From Crocinitomix catalasitica ATCC 23190 (GTDB taxonomy: Bacteria; Bacteroidota; Bacteroidia; Flavobacteriales_D; Crocinitomicaceae): a stretch of DNA of 64,000 nt. A model generated the notes under the pieces. That model saw nothing but the letters and a program-made list of their open reading frames with translations, did no database searches and was not told where the DNA came from. Numbering within the stretch: position 1 is the first letter of the stretch; each line of letters opens with the position of its first letter. The position numbers and the translations under genes were made by a program. Positions 17,412-26,650 of this stretch are shown piece by piece. The DNA lies in assembly GCF_000621625.1 (NCBI RefSeq), contig NZ_JHXV01000021.1, forward strand, positions 1-64,000, given 5' to 3'.

Positions 17412-18812
17412 ATGAAAGAGACTCCAGAAAATTCGAGAAGGAAATTTTTAAGACAACTCGGTCTTGCCAGTGCTCTAGGATTGGTTTCACCAGCATCTGC
17501 AATGGTGCAATTAAAATCGTTAAACTCTTTAATGAGCATGCCACCACCAGAACCCTTTGGCGACTATAAAGCAATGGTTTGTCTATTTCTTCATGGCGGC
17601 AACGACTCATATAATATGTTAATTCCCAATACATTATCTGAATACAATCATTATTTTGATACACGATCGAACCTAGCAATTGATCGACCTGATTTACTCC
17701 CTATTGGTTCTGGTGATTTTGGTCTGAATCCAAATTTACCAGACGTTAGAGATATGTTTAATGCTGGTGACTTAGCCTTTATGGCCAATGTCGGAACTTT
17801 GGTAGAACCTACTACCGTGGCTAGTTATAATGATAGATCAGCGAATTTACCGCTCGGCTTATTCTCTCATCTCGACCAATATAAACATTGGCAAACGGCT
17901 CGACCACATGAGCGTGTTGGCAAAGGATGGGGCGGCTACATGGCGGACTTACTAGATTATACGAATATGAATGAGAATATTTCGATGAATATCTCCATGT
18001 CTGGAACAAATATTTTTCAAAATGGAGCGAATTCAATTCCTTTTTCAATGAATCAAAGCGGTCCAACTTTACCAATTAATTATGACGAAGAATATGGTCA
18101 CAACCCTGACAGAAGAGCCGCCGTTGACTCACTTTTAAATTATACATTTTCGGATCCTTTCAAACATACATATTCTAACACATTGAATAGTGCGATTGTT
18201 GCAGGATCGGAATTTAAAGAGGTAATTGATAGACTTCCTGAGTTTGATACAAGTTTTAGCGCACATCGATTATCGCAAGAATTTAAAATGGTTGCTAAAT
18301 CTATTTCCGCGCGGGGCAGTTTAGGTTTCGAACGACAAATATTTTTCTTGCAAATTGGAGGATGGGATCACCATGACCAATTAATATTAGATCATGGTAC
18401 AGCGCTATCTGTCGTAAACAACGCATTAGTTGAATTCAAGAATGTACTGAATGAAATGGGGGTTTTTAACGACGTTACTACCTTTGTAGGATCTGAGTTT
18501 GCTAGAAAATTACAATCAAATGGAAACGGAAGTGATCATGGTTGGGGCGGAAACTCAATGATTATGGGCGGAAACGTTAATGGAAATCGTATTTATGGTA
18601 CCTACCCTACATTAGAGATTGACGGACCAGATTATATACATGGAGGTGTTATTATTCCAACAACCGCAACAGATTCAATGTTCGCGGAATTAGCACTTTG
18701 GTATGGGATTGATCCAGCAGACTTGTCGACTGTTTTTCCGAATCTCGGTAATTTCCATACCGTAGCAGATTTATCAACTGACACACCACCAATTGGATTT
18801 ATGAATATGTAA
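17412..18812 (+). CDS. DUF1501 family protein with twin-arginine-like signal
   Basis: 466 residues. The N-terminus has SRRKFLRQLGLASALG, a twin-arginine (Tat) export signal pattern, followed by a hydrophobic run. The body contains VCLFLHGGNDSYNMLIP, FMANVGTL, LFSHLDQ, GWGGYMADLL, and near the C-terminus GSEFARK and SDHGWGGNSMIMGG, typical of DUF1501, an alkaline-phosphatase/sulfatase-like metal-site fold. It sits between a DUF1800 protein and a T9SS cargo protein with gaps of 6 and 3 bases, so the three should be coexpressed. Substrate unknown. Confidence 0.87.
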   Translation: MKETPENSRRKFLRQLGLASALGLVSPASAMVQLKSLNSLMSMPPPEPFGDYKAMVCLFLHGGNDSYNMLIPNTLSEYNHYFDTRSNLAIDRPDLLPIGSGDFGLNPNLPDVRDMFNAGDLAFMANVGTLVEPTTVASYNDRSANLPLGLFSHLDQYKHWQTARPHERVGKGWGGYMADLLDYTNMNENISMNISMSGTNIFQNGANSIPFSMNQSGPTLPINYDEEYGHNPDRRAAVDSLLNYTFSDPFKHTYSNTLNSAIVAGSEFKEVIDRLPEFDTSFSAHRLSQEFKMVAKSISARGSLGFERQIFFLQIGGWDHHDQLILDHGTALSVVNNALVEFKNVLNEMGVFNDVTTFVGSEFARKLQSNGNGSDHGWGGNSMIMGGNVNGNRIYGTYPTLEIDGPDYIHGGVIIPTTATDSMFAELALWYGIDPADLSTVFPNLGNFHTVADLSTDTPPIGFMNM

Positions 18813-18815
18813 ATT

Positions 18816-19544
18816 ATGAAAAAATTAATACTCCTTTTTAGTCTTTCGCTTCTATGTTCTGCTATGTTATTTGGTCAATGTTTACCAGATAGACATAGTT
18901 CAACTTGGTTTGATGCTTGGATATCATGTGAAACTAGCGATAACCCAAACGAATTAAGAGGCCCTTCGCATTGGATCGAATACGATTTCAACCAAATAAG
19001 ATATCTAAACGAATTAAAAATTTGGAATATCAATGATCCGGAAATGGTTAGTTATGGCGCTCAAAACATTATGATAGATTATTCGGAAGACGGCTACAAT
19101 TGGCAAGAATATGGGCAAGTCGTTTTACCAATGGCACCAGGAAAAAACACGTATGAAGGTGATGAAATTCTAAATTTTGACAATTTACGTGCTAAAAAAT
19201 TACTTATTACTATTCTTGATAATTATGGAGGTGAATGCAGTGGTTTTGCAGAATTGAAAATAGATATTGACACGACAAAAGTAGATGATGACAATATATG
19301 CATTTCTGCAGATATCTTCCCTAATCCATTTAAAAATGAGACCAATGTTATCCTCAAAGAAAAATGTCTCGGCGATGTTTTGATAGGAATTGAAGATATT
19401 GTTGGCCAAGTTGTTCGTGAAGAAACAGTAATCAACCTTTACGAAACAATGACAATTAATACAAAAGATCTTAAGTCCGGTGTTTATTTTATTAGTTTTC
19501 GATCAGGTGATTTTATTACGAGGTATAAAGTTGTCAAAAATTAA
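18816..19544 (+). CDS. Secreted discoidin-like (F5/8 type C-like) protein with T9SS type A sorting domain
   Basis: 242 residues. Signal peptide (1-20, ending MLFGQ). Residues about 30-155 look like a galactose-binding/discoidin fold: HWIEYDFNQIRYLNELKIWN, IDYSEDGYNWQEYG and LRAKKLLITI. Residues about 165-242 are a T9SS type A C-terminal domain (ADIFPNPF, then LKSGVYFISF and a basic YKVVKN end). It probably binds a glycan or surface ligand outside the cell. It is the last gene of the DUF1800/DUF1501 cluster. Confidence 0.8.
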   Translation: MKKLILLFSLSLLCSAMLFGQCLPDRHSSTWFDAWISCETSDNPNELRGPSHWIEYDFNQIRYLNELKIWNINDPEMVSYGAQNIMIDYSEDGYNWQEYGQVVLPMAPGKNTYEGDEILNFDNLRAKKLLITILDNYGGECSGFAELKIDIDTTKVDDDNICISADIFPNPFKNETNVILKEKCLGDVLIGIEDIVGQVVREETVINLYETMTINTKDLKSGVYFISFRSGDFITRYKVVKN

Positions 19545-19547
19545 TTA

Positions 19548-20138
19548 ATGGATTCAATTAAACATATCACTGATTATTTTGACAAGCACAAAGTTTGGGA
19601 AAAGGAATTATTGATATTACGGGACATCTGCACAGATACCGAACTTTCAGAAACCATTAAATGGGGCATTCCAACCTATACCATCAATAATAAAAATGTA
19701 GTAAGTATTGCCGCTTTCAAAGACCATATTGCTTTGTGGTTTTTCCAAGGCAGCTTTCTAAGTGATCCTGACAAAATATTAATCAATGCGAATAAAGAAG
19801 TAACAAGAGGCCAATTACAATGGCGTTTTACAGCTTTCAATCAAATCAATATTGAATTAATTAAGAAGTACTTACTTGAAGCAATTCAAAATGAAAAGGA
19901 TGGCAAGCGAATAAAGATCGTTTCAGATAAATCATTAATTATTCCAGTCGAACTTAAAGACGTTTTGAGCGCTGACAAAATATTGAGTGAAGCTTTTGAT
20001 CAATTTAGTAAATCAAAAAAACGCGAATTTGCCGAACATATTATTTCAGCGAAAAGACTTGCAACGAAATTAAATCGCATAGATAAAATAATCCCATTAA
20101 TTCTAAAAGGTGAAGGACTGCACGATAGGTATAAATAA
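19548..20138 (+). CDS. YdeI/DUF1801-type protein
   Basis: 196 residues, cytoplasmic. The N-terminal half has the DUF1801 pattern (ETIKWGIPTYTI, VVSIAAFKDHIALWFFQG), and the C-terminal half has the YdeI/OmpD-associated helix pattern (FDQFSKSKKREFAEHI, AKRLATKLNRIDKIIPLI). The molecular function of this family is not known. It starts 3 bp after the T9SS protein, so it shares the transcript, although its function need not be related. Confidence 0.75.
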   Translation: MDSIKHITDYFDKHKVWEKELLILRDICTDTELSETIKWGIPTYTINNKNVVSIAAFKDHIALWFFQGSFLSDPDKILINANKEVTRGQLQWRFTAFNQINIELIKKYLLEAIQNEKDGKRIKIVSDKSLIIPVELKDVLSADKILSEAFDQFSKSKKREFAEHIISAKRLATKLNRIDKIIPLILKGEGLHDRYK

Positions 20139-20166
20139 AAAAAGCCCCGAATTAAATTCGAGGCTT
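20137..20166 (-). terminator. Terminator of glnN
   Basis: Arms at 20144-20153 and 20155-20164 (GCC..CGAATT/AATTCG..GGC) pair fully, with one G-T wobble, only on the minus strand. There they run into seven T residues. On the plus strand the T tail is short and one position is mismatched. Confidence 0.7.
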
Positions 20167-20187
20167 TTAAAAATATATTTTTTGAAA

Positions 20188-22377
20188 TTATTTAGTAAAC
20201 AATAATTCACGTAATTTAGGTAATGGCCACAATTCATCATCAACCATTATTTCTAATTTATCTCCATGATATTTAATTCCATCGAACATTGCTTTAACAT
20301 TATCACAATAAGCATAAGCCATATCTCTTGCAGATTCTAACTTATTCGCCTTTTTACGTTCTTCAATCATTAAATCAACTTTCTCATTCATTGCATTTAC
20401 ATGCTTAGAAATCGCTTTAATTAATTCTAATTGAGATTTAGCGGATTCTTTTCCTTCTTTTTCACCTAAAAGATCTACCAATCCTTGTGCATTTTGAATC
20501 AAGATATTTTGATAAGCTATAGAAGCTGGAATGATATGGTTTTTCGCCAAATCGCCCATTATTCTTGCTTCAATCTGAATTTTTAGAATATAATTTTCTA
20601 ATTCAATCTCATGTCTTGCTTCCAATTCTACAGGACTTAAAACTCCCATTTCACTGAATAATTCTTCAACTTCTTTACGAGCAAATACATCTAGAGCTCT
20701 AGGCGTATCAACCAAGTTAGATAAACCACGTCTCTCTGCTTCTACTCTCCACTCTTCTCCGTATCCATTCCCTTCGAAACGAATTGTTTTACTCTCAGCA
20801 ATCAGTTTTTGTAACTCCTTTAAAATTGCTTCATCTTTCTTTTCTCCTTTAGCAATTTTCGCATCAACTTCAACTTTAAACTTTCTTAATTGGCTCGCAA
20901 CTATCGTATTTAAGATTGTCATCGCTTGTGCGCAGTTTGCAGTAGATCCTACAGCTCTAAATTCGAATTTATTACCTGTAAATGCAAAAGGTGAAGTTCT
21001 GTTTCTATCTGTATTATCAAGTAAAATTTGAGGAATCTTACCGATATTTAATTTTAATTCAGTTTTAGCTTCTGGTGTCATTTTTCCAGCGGTAATACTT
21101 TCCTCTAGATCATTTAACATTTTTGTTAACTGTGAACCAATAAACACCGAAATTATTGCTGGTGGTGCTTCGTTTGCTCCCAAACGGTGATCATTACCTG
21201 CTGAAGCAATAGCCGCTCTTAATAAATCAGCATTGTCATATATCGCCTTAATTGTATTAACAAAGAAAGTTAAGAAACGTAAATTAGATTTAGGATTCTT
21301 ACCTGGTTGCAATAAATTGATTCCATTATTTGTTCCTAAAGACCAGTTATTATGTTTTCCTGAACCATTAATGCCTGCGAATGGTTTTTCGTGTAACAAT
21401 ACTCTGAAGTTATGTTTTACAGCAATTTTCTCCATCAAATCCATTAATAACAAATTATGGTCATTTGCTATATTAACTTCTTCGAACATTGGTGCACACT
21501 CAAATTGATTAGGCGCTACCTCATTATGTCTTGTTGTAACAGGAATACCTAAGCATAATGCCTCGTATTCGAACTCACGCATATATTCAGTTACACGTTC
21601 TGGAATAGATCCAAAATAATGATCATCTAATTGTTGACCTTTAGCTGGTGCATGTCCAAATACTGCTCTACCTGTCATCATTAAATCTGGACGTGCATTA
21701 AACAATGCCGTGTCAATCAAAAAGTATTCTTGTTCCCAACCTAAAGTTGCCTTTACATTCGTTACATTTTTGTCAAAATACTGACAAATATCTGTCGCAA
21801 TACTTTCAACATTAGCCAATGCCTTAATCAATGGCATTTTATAATCTAAAGCTTCACCAGTATACGCAATGAAAATAGTAGGTATACATAATGTTTTACC
21901 GATTACAAAGGCAGGAGAAGAAGGATCCCAAGCTGTATAACCTCTCGCTTCAAAAGTATTTCTAATTCCACCATTCGGAAAAGAAGAAGCATCAGGCTCT
22001 TGTTGAACCAATAAATCTCCTTCAAAACGTTCAATAGCTTTTCCTGGACCTACAGGCTTGAAAAATGCATCGTGCTTTTCAGCTGTAGAACCAGTTAAAG
22101 GTTGAAACCAATGCGTATAATGCGTTGCTCCTTTTGAAATAGCCCAATCTTTCATTGCTGTCGCAATTTGATCTGCATGAATTCTATCTACATGTGAACC
22201 AGTTTCAATCGCTGACTTCACAACTAAATAAGCTTCTTCAGTCAAACATTCTCTCATTTTATCAATATGAAAGGTGTTTTCACCAAAATAAACAGATACA
22301 CGTCTCTCATTTTGAGTTGTGTGTTGCGCTTCTCGATGCAATACTTCATCTAAGGCATTTCTTCTTGAACTAGACAT
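20188..22377 (-). CDS. glnN: Glutamine synthetase type III
   Basis: 729 residues, the size of GSIII enzymes (GSI is about 450). It makes glutamine from glutamate, ammonia and ATP. Recognisable segments are YFGENTFHIDKMRECL near the N-terminus, THYTHWFQPLTGSTAEKHDAFF, LGWEQEYFLID (metal glutamates), TTRHNEVAPNQFECAP, GINGSGKHNNWSLGT and NRTSPFAFTGNKFEFRAVGS. The C-terminal helical region ends in MVDDELWPLPKLREL, also a GSIII hallmark. GSIII is the common form in Bacteroidota. It stands alone, with a full -33/-7 promoter on its 5' side. Confidence 0.95.
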   Translation of the reverse strand: MSSSRRNALDEVLHREAQHTTQNERRVSVYFGENTFHIDKMRECLTEEAYLVVKSAIETGSHVDRIHADQIATAMKDWAISKGATHYTHWFQPLTGSTAEKHDAFFKPVGPGKAIERFEGDLLVQQEPDASSFPNGGIRNTFEARGYTAWDPSSPAFVIGKTLCIPTIFIAYTGEALDYKMPLIKALANVESIATDICQYFDKNVTNVKATLGWEQEYFLIDTALFNARPDLMMTGRAVFGHAPAKGQQLDDHYFGSIPERVTEYMREFEYEALCLGIPVTTRHNEVAPNQFECAPMFEEVNIANDHNLLLMDLMEKIAVKHNFRVLLHEKPFAGINGSGKHNNWSLGTNNGINLLQPGKNPKSNLRFLTFFVNTIKAIYDNADLLRAAIASAGNDHRLGANEAPPAIISVFIGSQLTKMLNDLEESITAGKMTPEAKTELKLNIGKIPQILLDNTDRNRTSPFAFTGNKFEFRAVGSTANCAQAMTILNTIVASQLRKFKVEVDAKIAKGEKKDEAILKELQKLIAESKTIRFEGNGYGEEWRVEAERRGLSNLVDTPRALDVFARKEVEELFSEMGVLSPVELEARHEIELENYILKIQIEARIMGDLAKNHIIPASIAYQNILIQNAQGLVDLLGEKEGKESAKSQLELIKAISKHVNAMNEKVDLMIEERKKANKLESARDMAYAYCDNVKAMFDGIKYHGDKLEIMVDDELWPLPKLRELLFTK

Positions 22378-22394
22378 AAAATATATTTTTTTGA

Positions 22395-22427
22395 CAAATT
22401 TAATTTATTTTTAGGGGGTATCACAAA
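22395..22427 (-). promoter_or_regulatory. Promoter of glnN
   Basis: On the minus strand TTTG (22424-22427), a 21-base spacer and TAAATTTG (22395-22402) match the Bacteroidota -33/-7 pattern, ending 17 bases before the glnN ATG. Confidence 0.6.
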
Positions 22428-22437
22428 TAAAAAACAC

Positions 22438-22459
22438 TTTTTTTTTCAACACCCCCCCC
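22438..22459. repeat. Homopolymer pair T9 and C8 upstream of glnN
   Basis: A run of nine T (22438-22446) and a run of eight C (22452-22459) lie just upstream of the glnN -33 element. Long G/C tracts are rare in this AT-rich sequence. Confidence 0.8.
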
Positions 22460-22643
22460 TATTTTTCACATCACTTTACGATTTATTTGACTTTTTTTCA
22501 CAATTATTTAATTCATCAATAGTCAAAAACCAACGATAAGCGCCATATTGACATGTAAAACACGCAAAGCATGACTAATTGTCTTTATTTCTAGTTTGGT
22601 ACTTAAATTGAACAACTTTATTCAAACAATTAAAAACAACAAC

Positions 22644-23096
22644 ATGAACTTAACTTTAAACAAACAAAAAGAATTACCAGTTTTTGGAGATATGATTGCA
22701 GACTTATTTATAGATGATTTTTTTAAGCCTGTACAGAAAATTAGAAAACAGAATGTATACCCTCCCGTAAACATTCAAGAATTAGAGTCTTATTATTTAA
22801 TAGACATTGCTGCCCCGGGTTTTGAAAAGCAAGATTTCAGCATTGCTTTAAATAAGAATATTCTAAGTGTTTCTTCAAAAACTAAGGAAGCTGTAGAGAA
22901 AGATGTGGAACAAAAGCCTAAATTGAATTTCAGATTAAAAGAATTTAGTGTAGCAAGTTTCAATAGAGATTTTACACTTCCCGAAAATGTTGCAATAGAA
23001 AATATTAAAGCAACGTATAATGCTGGAATTTTAAGCATTGAAATTCCTAAAGCAGTAAAAGAGGTTGAAAAGCCAAAATTGATTACTATATTATAA
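22644..23096 (+). CDS. Hsp20/alpha-crystallin small heat-shock protein
   Basis: 150 residues from ATG 22644; the open frame begins at 22596, but the family start and length favour the internal ATG. The alpha-crystallin domain spans about 45-140 (PPVNIQELESYYLIDIAAPGF, then FNRDFTLPENV and the conserved NAGILSIEIPK near the end). It is an ATP-independent holdase chaperone preventing aggregation of unfolded proteins. It lies in a short unit of its own between glnN (divergent) and a palindromic terminator. Confidence 0.92.
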   Translation: MNLTLNKQKELPVFGDMIADLFIDDFFKPVQKIRKQNVYPPVNIQELESYYLIDIAAPGFEKQDFSIALNKNILSVSSKTKEAVEKDVEQKPKLNFRLKEFSVASFNRDFTLPENVAIENIKATYNAGILSIEIPKAVKEVEKPKLITIL

Positions 23097-23112
23097 TCTA
23101 ATAGTTTTCAAT

Positions 23113-23140
23113 AAAAAAGGCTCCAATTGGAGCCTTTTTT
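23113..23140. terminator. Bidirectional terminator between hsp20 and the lipoprotein gene
   Basis: A perfect 28-base palindrome with core GGCTCCAATTGGAGCC is flanked by six A and six T. It serves the two convergent genes on either side. Confidence 0.92.
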
Positions 23141-23160
23141 ATTTTAGTACTATCAATATT

Positions 23161-24753
23161 TTAATTTGCAACTTGATCCAAAAGCTCTATCATATCTTCA
23201 ATATCTCCTTCTTCGACAGCATTCTCAAATTCTCTTTCCATCTTATCCATTCCTGTCATTTTACGACCAACAGATTCTATCATATTTCTTAAAGCATTAA
23301 TTTCTTTATTCTTAAAAGAAATATCTAAGTTAAACATTTCACTATCTGCCTGCATCGTTATATAGGTAAGTAAACTTAAAACTGCATTCGCTTCATCAAA
23401 ATCTGAATATCGTGTTAAAGGTTCACAGTTTAAGCTAAAGTTAAACGGTTTTGATTCGTCCCACTCTTGAACAGATGTTAATGATACACCATTACCACTT
23501 GCGATTTTTGTCGCCCATAAACTATCGTTAGATGCAAATAAATAATCGTCGTTTACAAAAATATTTGCCTCACCCAGTCTCATAACGCCATTCATATTTT
23601 CCTTAAGACTGTCTGGAATTAATTTTAGAATACTTGCCTTATCCTCTATACCAAAAACTAAAGCAAATTTTCCATTAATTTTTTCATCTCCATATAAGAT
23701 GTCTTTTTTAGAAAACTTAACATTATCTACTAAAACTAAGAACTCACCTGTTGAAGCAGCTTTAATATCTTCAAACCTTAAATTACTTGCTGAAAACACA
23801 TCACCCTTTAATTCTTTAAATTCTCTCGGGAAATTCTCTTCAAATAAATCTGAAATTTTATCTAAATTCAAATTAAATGCAAAAGCCATTACTGGATGTT
23901 TTGACAACCCTAAATTCATCAAAGATTTACGAATACCACTTTCCATAAAAACATTGTATTCTCCGGAAACATCCTTATCCGCTAGCGATGCTACATTTAA
24001 ATTAATTGCTCCATCATTAAAATTCAACGCCATTTCGAGTTTAAGCGCTTCTATTTTATCTTTTTGTGAAATTAATTCATCATTCGCTCCATTTGATGCT
24101 CTATTTAAGAATTGGTAAAAATTCTTTCCATCAAAAGCAAAATTAGCATCACCTTCTTTTTCAATAAAAGTCAAATAAGTATCATTAATTTCAGCTTTGT
24201 TTGCAGTTTTTAATAATTGAATACAATTTTTAACTGTCTCTACATCTGCCATCTCCCCTTCACCACTATATAGTGATTCCATATTAAACGGAATATTATT
24301 CACCATTACAAATTCTTCATTCCACACAACCACATATCCTTCGTTTACACTTGAAGCATAAGCGAACTTATCCATCTCTAAAATTTCTAATCCCGCTTCT
24401 TCCTCCAAAAACTCGCGAAAAGCCTTCTCATTACTTAATTTAAACAAACCGTAGACGGAAGGAAAGCTCGCTCCATTGTCACCAATAACAACTTGAAGAT
24501 TAGTTTGAACATCGATTCCTGTTTTTTCGGCATCCATATAACCATCCGCAATTTGCTCAAACATAAATGGTAAAGCTCCATTTAAAACACCCGACTTCTT
24601 AATAAGATCTCCGGCATTCACATTCACCATAAAATACGGTGACTCTATTTGAGAAATTATAGCCGCTAATTTCTCCTCTCGAGTCCTGTCAGAACCACAA
24701 CTAGCAATAAATAAAATGAGTGCGAAGACTCCAATTATCTTTTTCAAATTCAT
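23161..24753 (-). CDS. Lipoprotein, DUF4836-like
   Basis: 530 residues. Lipoprotein signal with lipobox FIASCG at about residue 19. The mature part begins with a segment of the kind ESPYFMVNVNAGDLIKKSG, contains several beta-rich stretches with repeated KINGKFALVFG-type strands, and ends in an acidic helix (EREFENAVEEGDIEDMIELL). The overall plan resembles the DUF4836 lipoproteins of Bacteroidota, but I assign that only tentatively. No enzymatic motif is visible. The signal predicts anchoring to the envelope. Confidence 0.7.
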   Translation of the reverse strand: MNLKKIIGVFALILFIASCGSDRTREEKLAAIISQIESPYFMVNVNAGDLIKKSGVLNGALPFMFEQIADGYMDAEKTGIDVQTNLQVVIGDNGASFPSVYGLFKLSNEKAFREFLEEEAGLEILEMDKFAYASSVNEGYVVVWNEEFVMVNNIPFNMESLYSGEGEMADVETVKNCIQLLKTANKAEINDTYLTFIEKEGDANFAFDGKNFYQFLNRASNGANDELISQKDKIEALKLEMALNFNDGAINLNVASLADKDVSGEYNVFMESGIRKSLMNLGLSKHPVMAFAFNLNLDKISDLFEENFPREFKELKGDVFSASNLRFEDIKAASTGEFLVLVDNVKFSKKDILYGDEKINGKFALVFGIEDKASILKLIPDSLKENMNGVMRLGEANIFVNDDYLFASNDSLWATKIASGNGVSLTSVQEWDESKPFNFSLNCEPLTRYSDFDEANAVLSLLTYITMQADSEMFNLDISFKNKEINALRNMIESVGRKMTGMDKMEREFENAVEEGDIEDMIELLDQVAN

Positions 24754-24827
24754 TTCTTAGGTTTTATTTTTATCAAAGTTAATTAAATCTTCTTTGCTAT
24801 CTATATTTTCTAACTTAACTTTACAGC

Positions 24828-25400
24828 GTGCATACAATTGAACCTTTTTATAATTGGCGAGGACTATATATAGCAGCCGAAGACCCTAATTCACCATTCT
24901 ACGATCGCGAGTATAGCGAATTCGAATTCACGGATGCGATATACAACTATGTGATACACCCACAATGGGATAATATTGACTCTCCTAGCCTATTTATAAA
25001 AATTCTATTTGTCGATTACGAAACTAATTTTGCTGTCATTGAATTATTTGGTGAATGGAACGACCCTATCAACAATGATATCATGCTGTTAAAACGTGAC
25101 ATAATTGAGGTATTAATGCAGTCTGGGATACATAAATTTGTGCTAATTGCTGAAAACCTGTTAAATTTTCACGGAGACAGCGACGACTATTACGAAGAAT
25201 GGTTCGAAGAAGTGCAAGATGAAGATGGATGGATAGCATTAGTCAATACACGGCCACATGTTTTAAAAGAAATTCAGGACTACGATTTGGATTATTACTT
25301 TCTACTAGGTGGAGAATTGGAAGAGGTTGATTGGAGAACGAGTACACCCGATCAATTTCTAAATCGAATGGAAGAATATATTCAAAAACGTATTGGTTAA
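24828..25400 (+). CDS. Conserved acidic protein of unknown function
   Basis: 190 residues from GTG 24828, no signal peptide. It is unusually rich in Asp, Glu, Tyr and Trp: YDREYSEFEFTD near residue 25, DDYYEEWFEEVQDEDGW near 125, DYDLDYYFLLGGELEEVDW near 155. Segments VLMQSGIHKFVLIAENLLNFHG and WIALVNTRPHVLKEI suggest an alternating alpha/beta fold. I do not recognise the family. It lies alone between two genes for exported proteins, in the opposite direction to the lipoprotein gene. Coding statistics and length make it a real gene. Confidence 0.7.
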   Translation: MHTIEPFYNWRGLYIAAEDPNSPFYDREYSEFEFTDAIYNYVIHPQWDNIDSPSLFIKILFVDYETNFAVIELFGEWNDPINNDIMLLKRDIIEVLMQSGIHKFVLIAENLLNFHGDSDDYYEEWFEEVQDEDGWIALVNTRPHVLKEIQDYDLDYYFLLGGELEEVDWRTSTPDQFLNRMEEYIQKRIG

Positions 25401-25498
25401 CCAATCTCCATTCAAATTAGGATCACAATAATGCCCTATTTCTTCAACAAAATTTCCTATAAAAAATTAGTATATTTACGGAACTTTAAATAACTATT

Positions 25499-26599
25499 AT
25501 GAAAAAAATATTACAATTTTTATCAATATTTGTTGGTGCGACTGCCTTTGGTCAATTACCAGTAAGTACCGAACCAGGTAACAAACAAGTTGTTCTTGAA
25601 GAGTTTACAGGCATCTATTGCGTTTTCTGTCCTGATGGTCATAAAATCGGTGGAGAAATTGAAGAAGCTAATCCAGGTGAAGTATTCTTAATAAATTTAC
25701 ATACAGGTTATTATGCCAATCCTAGTGGAGCTGACCCTGATTTTAGAACGTCTTTCGGTTCGTCATACGCAGGTATTTCTGGTGCAGATAGTTATCCTTC
25801 TGGTTCTATTAATAGAAGAGTATTTGTTGGTTCTGACTTTGCAATGAGCAGAGGTGCTTGGGCTGCAGCTGCAGACGAAGTATTAACTGAAGAATCTTAT
25901 GTTAATATTGCTGCCGAAAGAACAATTGATCCCGTAACAAGAGAATTAACCGTTGATGTTGAAGCTCATTTCACCCGAGAAGGAATTCCAGAAACAGTAA
26001 GTATTTACGTTGCTGTAGTTGAAGATTTTATTGATGGACCTCAAACTGGCGGAAGAGATTTTAATCCTGATCAAGTTAATGATGACGGATCATATACACA
26101 TATGCATATGTTGCGTAATATGATTTCTGGAAGATGGGGTGATGATATTGACGGTGCAACTGTCGGAACAAACGTTGCTAGAACATATACATGGGATGTT
26201 CCTGAAACACTTAAAGACATTCCTGTTAGACTTGGAGCTTTAAGAGTGATTGTATTTATCGCTGAAGAAAAAGAAAATATTATTGCTGCAGCTCAAGCAG
26301 CAGCGCTAAATACTGTTGGTGTTGACAATGAAGAAATCAATGATTTTTCAGTGATTACTTACCCAAATCCAACGGCTGATTTAATAAACGTTCAATTAGA
26401 ATTAAATGAAGCGGCTGTTGTGTCTTATGAAATTGTTGATATGTTAGGCGCTGTTGTTTCTACTGAAACGAGTACTAATTTAAATGCTGGAACACACACT
26501 AAACAAATCGATTTAAGTGATGTTGCGAATGGTATGTATTTCGTTAAAACAACCATTAATGACAAAATAGAAATGACTAAAATTCAAGTTCAAAAATAA
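25499..26599 (+). CDS. Omp28-related secreted protein with T9SS type A sorting domain
   Basis: 366 residues. Signal peptide (1-19, ending ATAFGQ). The next region has VVLEEFTGIYCVFCPDGH with a CxxC-like YCVFC at a thioredoxin-fold active-site position, as in the Omp28 family of Bacteroidota. The C-terminal 85 residues (ITYPNPTADLINVQL, then LSDVANGMYFVKT and a KIQVQK end) are a type A T9SS sorting domain. It is predicted to be secreted by T9SS; redox activity is possible but not shown. A plus-strand terminator follows directly. Confidence 0.85.
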   Translation: MKKILQFLSIFVGATAFGQLPVSTEPGNKQVVLEEFTGIYCVFCPDGHKIGGEIEEANPGEVFLINLHTGYYANPSGADPDFRTSFGSSYAGISGADSYPSGSINRRVFVGSDFAMSRGAWAAAADEVLTEESYVNIAAERTIDPVTRELTVDVEAHFTREGIPETVSIYVAVVEDFIDGPQTGGRDFNPDQVNDDGSYTHMHMLRNMISGRWGDDIDGATVGTNVARTYTWDVPETLKDIPVRLGALRVIVFIAEEKENIIAAAQAAALNTVGVDNEEINDFSVITYPNPTADLINVQLELNEAAVVSYEIVDMLGAVVSTETSTNLNAGTHTKQIDLSDVANGMYFVKTTINDKIEMTKIQVQK

Positions 26600-26616
26600 T
26601 TTTTTATTTTTTTTTG

Positions 26617-26650
26617 AAACGCCTTTGAGAAATCAAAGGCGTTTTTTTTT
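26617..26650 (+). terminator. Terminator after the Omp28-related gene
   Basis: The arms AAACGCCTTTGA (26617-26628) and TCAAAGGCGTTT (26633-26644) form a perfect 12-bp stem with loop GAAA, followed by a T tract to 26650. Confidence 0.92.

Noticed and set aside
23699-24118. 139-residue plus-strand frame inside the DUF4836-like gene
   Set aside because: It is antisense to a gene with a clear signal peptide and normal coding pattern, and no promoter or motif supports it.
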